The notes under the pieces: generated by a model
Told to the model about the DNA's origin: nothing
The model's input: only the letters and a program-made list of their open reading frames with translations
Database searches by the model: none
NCBI GenBank assembly: GCA_947302945.1
Contig: CAMYWZ010000035.1
Location: 1-8,490, forward strand
Direction: 5' to 3'
DNA length: 8,490 nucleotides
Origin: an uncultured Bacillota bacterium
GTDB lineage: Bacteria > Bacillota > Clostridia > Peptostreptococcales > Anaerovoracaceae
Program-made: the position numbers and the translations under genes
Shown here: piece by piece, positions 5,755 through 8,490 of the stretch
How the letters are laid out: every line of letters begins with the position of its first letter
Numbering within the stretch: position 1 is the first letter of the stretch

Positions 5755-7488
5755 GTGGCTGCAAGGGTACTCGCAGGAAGATACGAACTCATAGGGAAGA
5801 TAGGCGAAGGCGGAATGGCTGTCGTGTTCAGAGCAAAGGACCGGCTGCTGTCCCGCAGCGTTGCTATTAAAATACTCCGCCCCGAGTTCACCACCGACAA
5901 CAAGTTCGTCGAGAGCTTCCGCAGGGAATCCCAGCTGGCCGCCAGCATCGTGGACCCCAACATCGTCAACGTCTACGACGTCGGCCGCGAAGGCAACATC
6001 TACTACATAGTCATGGAACTCGTCGAAGGCGAGCCCCTCTCCGAGGTCATCAAGCGCGAAGCCCCGCTCGATCCAAGGCGCGCCGCGAACATCACGCGCC
6101 AGATCGCCATGGCTCTTTCGACAGCACACAAGCACCAGCTGATCCACAGGGACGTCAAGCCCCACAACGTGCTCATCTCCGCAGGAGACGTGGCCAAGAT
6201 CAGCGATTTCGGCATAGCCCAGAAGATCATTCCCGACGAGGCGGACACCAACGTCAAGAAGCAGACCGTCATGGGCTCCATCCACTATTTCTCGCCCGAG
6301 CAGGCCCGCGGAGCCTATGTGGATGAGCGCTCGGACATCTACTCGCTTGGAATCGTGCTCTACGAGATGCTCACCGGCCAGGTGCCCTTCGACGGCGACA
6401 CCCCGGTGGACGTTGCATTAAAGCACATGAACCAGCCCATGACACCGCCCTCCAAGATCAACCCGGACATCCCGCAGGACCTTGAGGACATAGTCATGAA
6501 GGCCACCTCAAAGCTCCAGAAAGACCGCTACAGCTCGGCCGACGAGCTCATAACCGACCTCTCCTTCGTCAAGTTCTCGAGGCAGGCAATCCAGAACAAG
6601 AAGGCGGAAACGGAAGAGAAGACACAGGAGGAGACCGCCGAGGAGCGCAAGGCAAGGCTGCGCGCAGAAAAGAAGGCCGAAAAGCGCAGAAAGCTCATAA
6701 AAGCAGCGATAATCGCGGCAGTGGCGCTGGCCCTGTTGATCACGGGAATAGTCATCGTGGACCGCTACCTGGACAAGGAGAAGGAGCCGCAGGTAATCGA
6801 CACGCCCTACATAGTGGGCATGGATTATAACGACGCGCGGCAGTATCTGGAGCAGTTCAAGTTGGGGCTTGAAGTCGACGTGCAGGTCAACAGCGACAAG
6901 GCCGCAGGCACCATACTCAGCCAGAGCCCGCGCGAGAACGCTACCATCAACGAAGGGCAGAACATCAAGGTAACGATAAGCCTCGGTCCCGAGGACAGCG
7001 TCGTTCCCATGGTCCTCGGCGAGACCGAAAAGAACGCCAGAGCCATACTCGAAAGCTACGGATACAAGGTGGGCGAGACCACCGGCGGATACTCGAACGA
7101 GTACGCCAAAGGATACGTGGCGGCGCAGGATCCCGGGGCAGGAGTGCATCTGGACAAAGGCGGCATCGTGAACCTGATCGTCAGCCTCGGGCCTGAAGGA
7201 AGCGGACAGGATCAGAAGGACGTAACAGTGCCGAAGCTCACGCAGAAGTCGCTGGCGGAGGCTCAGAGAGCCCTGGACGACGCGGGCCTTGCGATAGGCA
7301 CCATAGTTGAGCAGGAGAGCACGTCCGTGGAGGACGGCTACGTGATAAGCCAGTCCATAGGCGCCGGGTCCAAAGTCCCCTCCGGGACGAAGATCAACAT
7401 AGTCGTTAGCATCGGAGCCCCGAAGACGAACGGGAACTCGGCGGAGAACACTGCCGAAAACCAGGCCTCCGGCGGCGGGACGAACTGA
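5755..7488 (+). CDS. prkC: PASTA-domain Ser/Thr protein kinase PrkC
   Basis: A membrane-anchored Hanks-type kinase that senses peptidoglycan fragments outside the cell and phosphorylates proteins inside it; in B. subtilis it acts in germination and cell-wall control. The protein has 577 residues. The kinase domain (about 10-275) carries the glycine-rich loop GEGGMAVVF, Lys39, HRDVKPHN with catalytic Asp133, DFG with Asp151, an activation loop up to SPEQARG, and SDIYSLGIVLYEMLTG. A highly charged Lys/Glu juxtamembrane stretch (282-315) leads to one transmembrane helix (about 316-335). Outside are three PASTA domains, about 349-411, 416-479 and 491-554, each ending in a V-[ST/VS]-[IL]-G pattern, then a short Asn/Ser/Gly-rich tail (NSAENTAEN). 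GTG start. PrpC is its phosphatase partner just upstream; rsgA follows after 5 nt, and RsgA/CpgA is a known PrkC-type substrate in B. subtilis. Confidence 0.97.
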   Translation: MAARVLAGRYELIGKIGEGGMAVVFRAKDRLLSRSVAIKILRPEFTTDNKFVESFRRESQLAASIVDPNIVNVYDVGREGNIYYIVMELVEGEPLSEVIKREAPLDPRRAANITRQIAMALSTAHKHQLIHRDVKPHNVLISAGDVAKISDFGIAQKIIPDEADTNVKKQTVMGSIHYFSPEQARGAYVDERSDIYSLGIVLYEMLTGQVPFDGDTPVDVALKHMNQPMTPPSKINPDIPQDLEDIVMKATSKLQKDRYSSADELITDLSFVKFSRQAIQNKKAETEEKTQEETAEERKARLRAEKKAEKRRKLIKAAIIAAVALALLITGIVIVDRYLDKEKEPQVIDTPYIVGMDYNDARQYLEQFKLGLEVDVQVNSDKAAGTILSQSPRENATINEGQNIKVTISLGPEDSVVPMVLGETEKNARAILESYGYKVGETTGGYSNEYAKGYVAAQDPGAGVHLDKGGIVNLIVSLGPEGSGQDQKDVTVPKLTQKSLAEAQRALDDAGLAIGTIVEQESTSVEDGYVISQSIGAGSKVPSGTKINIVVSIGAPKTNGNSAENTAENQASGGGTN

Positions 7489-7493
7489 TAGCT

Positions 7494-8396
7494 ATGCAGG
7501 GTACGATAACGCGCGCCGTCGCAGGCTTTTACTACGTATATTCGCAGGGCACAGTGTACGAGTGCCGCGCAAGAGGGATATTCCGCAAAGACGGGATAAC
7601 GCCCCTGGTGGGCGACGAGGCAGAGATCACCGTGATCGCGGAGCCGGGGCAGCAGCCATCGGCCAGCTCCCCAGAGATGGGGGTCGCATCGGTGGACAGG
7701 GTGCTGCCGAGGCTCAACAGCTTCGAAAGGCCCCACGTGGCCAACGTGGAGCTGCTGGTGCTGGTCGCCGCGGTGAAGCACCCGGCGCCGTCGTTCCTCA
7801 TGCTCGACCGCGTTACGGTCGTCGCAAGGAAGAAAGGCGCCGAGCTCATCCTCTGCGTCAACAAGACCGACCTCGCGGAGGACGAGCAGCTCGCGGAGCT
7901 GTCCGAATACTATAAAAACGCCTGTTTGACGCATTTTATAAGCGTCAAGGAGGAAAAGGGCGTCGAAGCCTTAAAAGCCGCTCTGAAGGGCAAAAAAGCG
8001 GCTCTGGCGGGGCCTTCCGGGGCAGGGAAGAGCAGCCTTGCGAACCTGCTTTTAGGGGAGCAGAAGAGCGCCACCGGAGACATAAGCAGAAAGCTTCAGA
8101 GAGGCAGGAACACCACGCGCCACAGCGAACTTTTCGCGGGCGACGGCTTCTTCCTCTTCGACACGCCCGGCTTTACGTCCTTCGACGCCCTGGGCGTCGC
8201 ATCGGACGAAGTCGCCGGGCTGATGCCCGACGTGGCGCGCTTTACCGGAAGCTGCCGCTTTTCGGACTGCCGGCACCTCTCCGAGCCCGGCTGCGCCGTC
8301 CGGCAGGCCGTCACTGACGGCTTCATCTCCCCCGGCCGCTACGCATCCTACAAACAGATATACAGCGACGCAGTCGCATCAGAAAACAGGTATTGA
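7494..8396 (+). CDS. rsgA: Small ribosomal subunit biogenesis GTPase RsgA
   Basis: RsgA (CpgA/YloQ in B. subtilis) is a circularly permuted GTPase that checks late 30S subunit maturation and leaves when GTP is hydrolysed. The protein has 300 residues. An N-terminal OB fold (about 1-70, starting MQGTITRAVAGFYYV) is followed by the G motifs in permuted order: G4 NKTD at 123-126, G1 GPSGAGKS at 173-180, G2 TTRH at 207-210, G3 DTPG at 223-226. The zinc knuckle has Cys254, Cys259, His261 and Cys267. The start is set by homology: the ATG has no clear Shine-Dalgarno sequence (only GGGA 13 nt upstream), and it follows the prkC stop (7486-7488) by 5 nt, suggesting translational coupling. The stop is 1 nt from a palindromic repeat cluster; rpe, the usual next gene, is not seen before the window ends. 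Confidence 0.96.
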   Translation: MQGTITRAVAGFYYVYSQGTVYECRARGIFRKDGITPLVGDEAEITVIAEPGQQPSASSPEMGVASVDRVLPRLNSFERPHVANVELLVLVAAVKHPAPSFLMLDRVTVVARKKGAELILCVNKTDLAEDEQLAELSEYYKNACLTHFISVKEEKGVEALKAALKGKKAALAGPSGAGKSSLANLLLGEQKSATGDISRKLQRGRNTTRHSELFAGDGFFLFDTPGFTSFDALGVASDEVAGLMPDVARFTGSCRFSDCRHLSEPGCAVRQAVTDGFISPGRYASYKQIYSDAVASENRY

Positions 8397-8397
8397 C

Positions 8398-8426
8398 GGC
8401 ACCATCAGGGACGGTTCTCCCGGTGC
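8398..8426 (-). repeat. Palindromic REP-like repeat, right copy A
   Basis: GCACC (8399-8403) and GGTGC (8422-8426) form the outer stem, with an inner GGGA (8408-8411) to TCCC (8418-8421) stem. The reverse complement matches the left copy at 123-151 in 26 of 29 positions; the three differences are an AAA/GGG block. It begins 1 nt after the rsgA stop codon. Confidence 0.85.
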
Positions 8427-8455
8427 GGCACCACGGGGACGGTCCTTCAGGTGCC
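8427..8455 (-). repeat. Palindromic REP-like repeat, right copy B
   Basis: GGCACC (8427-8432) and GGTGCC (8450-8455) are perfect 6-bp inverted arms around 17 nt. GGAC (8437-8440) and GTCC (8442-8445) add an inner dyad around a single G. It abuts copy A with no spacer and has the same GGGGACGGTCC core in the same orientation as A. No T-tract follows, so a classical terminator is not supported. Confidence 0.8.
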
Positions 8456-8458
8456 GGC

Positions 8459-8487
8459 GGCACCAAAAGGACCGTCCCTGAAGTGCC
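8459..8487 (+). repeat. Palindromic REP-like repeat, right copy C
   Basis: GGCAC (8459-8463) and GTGCC (8483-8487) form the arms, extendable by one C-G pair outward. The core AAAAGGACCGTCCCTGA is shared with the left copy at 123-151 except for one base (G for A), with a small change beside the 3' arm. Orientation is opposite to A and B. It lies 3 nt after B and 3 nt before the window end, so the cluster may continue. Confidence 0.8.
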
Positions 8488-8490
8488 GCA

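Noticed and set aside
7625..7637. GATCAC-C-GTGATC palindrome in rsgA
   Set aside because: Short, inside the coding OB-fold region, seen once; not distinguishable from chance.
8427..8455. Intrinsic terminator after rsgA
   Set aside because: The stem is good but no T-rich run follows, and the element is a member of the dispersed repeat family also found before priA.

Overview
The window carries a compact housekeeping operon of the Bacillota type, all on the + strand: priA - def - fmt - rsmB - prpC - prkC - rsgA. The gene order follows the well-known Bacillus/Clostridium cluster (priA-def-fmt-rsmB-rlmN-prpC-prkC-rsgA-rpe). Together with the GC-rich codons (roughly 60% GC by eye, yet with frequent ATA Ile and AGG Arg codons), the PASTA-type kinase and the strong AGGAGG-like ribosome binding sites, this points to a GC-rich member of the Clostridia. 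I cannot place it at genus level.

Layout. Positions 1-167 are AT-richer and non-coding as far as I can tell. They hold two copies of a 38-nt hairpin unit (18-55 and 71-108), then a GTGCC/GGCAC-bounded palindromic repeat with an ACCGTCCC core (123-151), then the priA ribosome binding site. priA (168-2171, TTG start) encodes the replication-restart helicase and appears to lack the usual winged-helix domain. def (2202-2669) and fmt (2666-3631) overlap by 4 nt; they remove and add the N-formyl group of initiator methionine. rsmB (3647-4972) is a 16S rRNA m5C methyltransferase. prpC (4974-5705) and prkC (5755-7488) are the antagonistic PP2C phosphatase and membrane-bound PASTA Ser/Thr kinase. rsgA (7494-8396) is the circularly permuted ribosome-assembly GTPase. 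Directly after its stop codon, 8398-8487 holds three more copies of the palindromic repeat seen in front of priA, packed end to end.

How it works together. The genes link replication restart, translation initiation, ribosome modification and assembly, and cell-wall-sensing phosphorylation. Spacing is tight (4-nt overlap, 1-nt, 5-nt, 15-nt, 30-nt and 49-nt gaps), so one transcript with translational coupling is likely. A near-consensus sigma-A promoter lies inside the end of rsmB (4725-4753) and could give prpC-prkC-rsgA their own transcription. rlmN, normally between rsmB and prpC, is absent.

I see no new defence or mobile system here. The unexplained material is the two unrelated palindromic repeat families at the operon borders, the reduced PriA, and the internal promoter.
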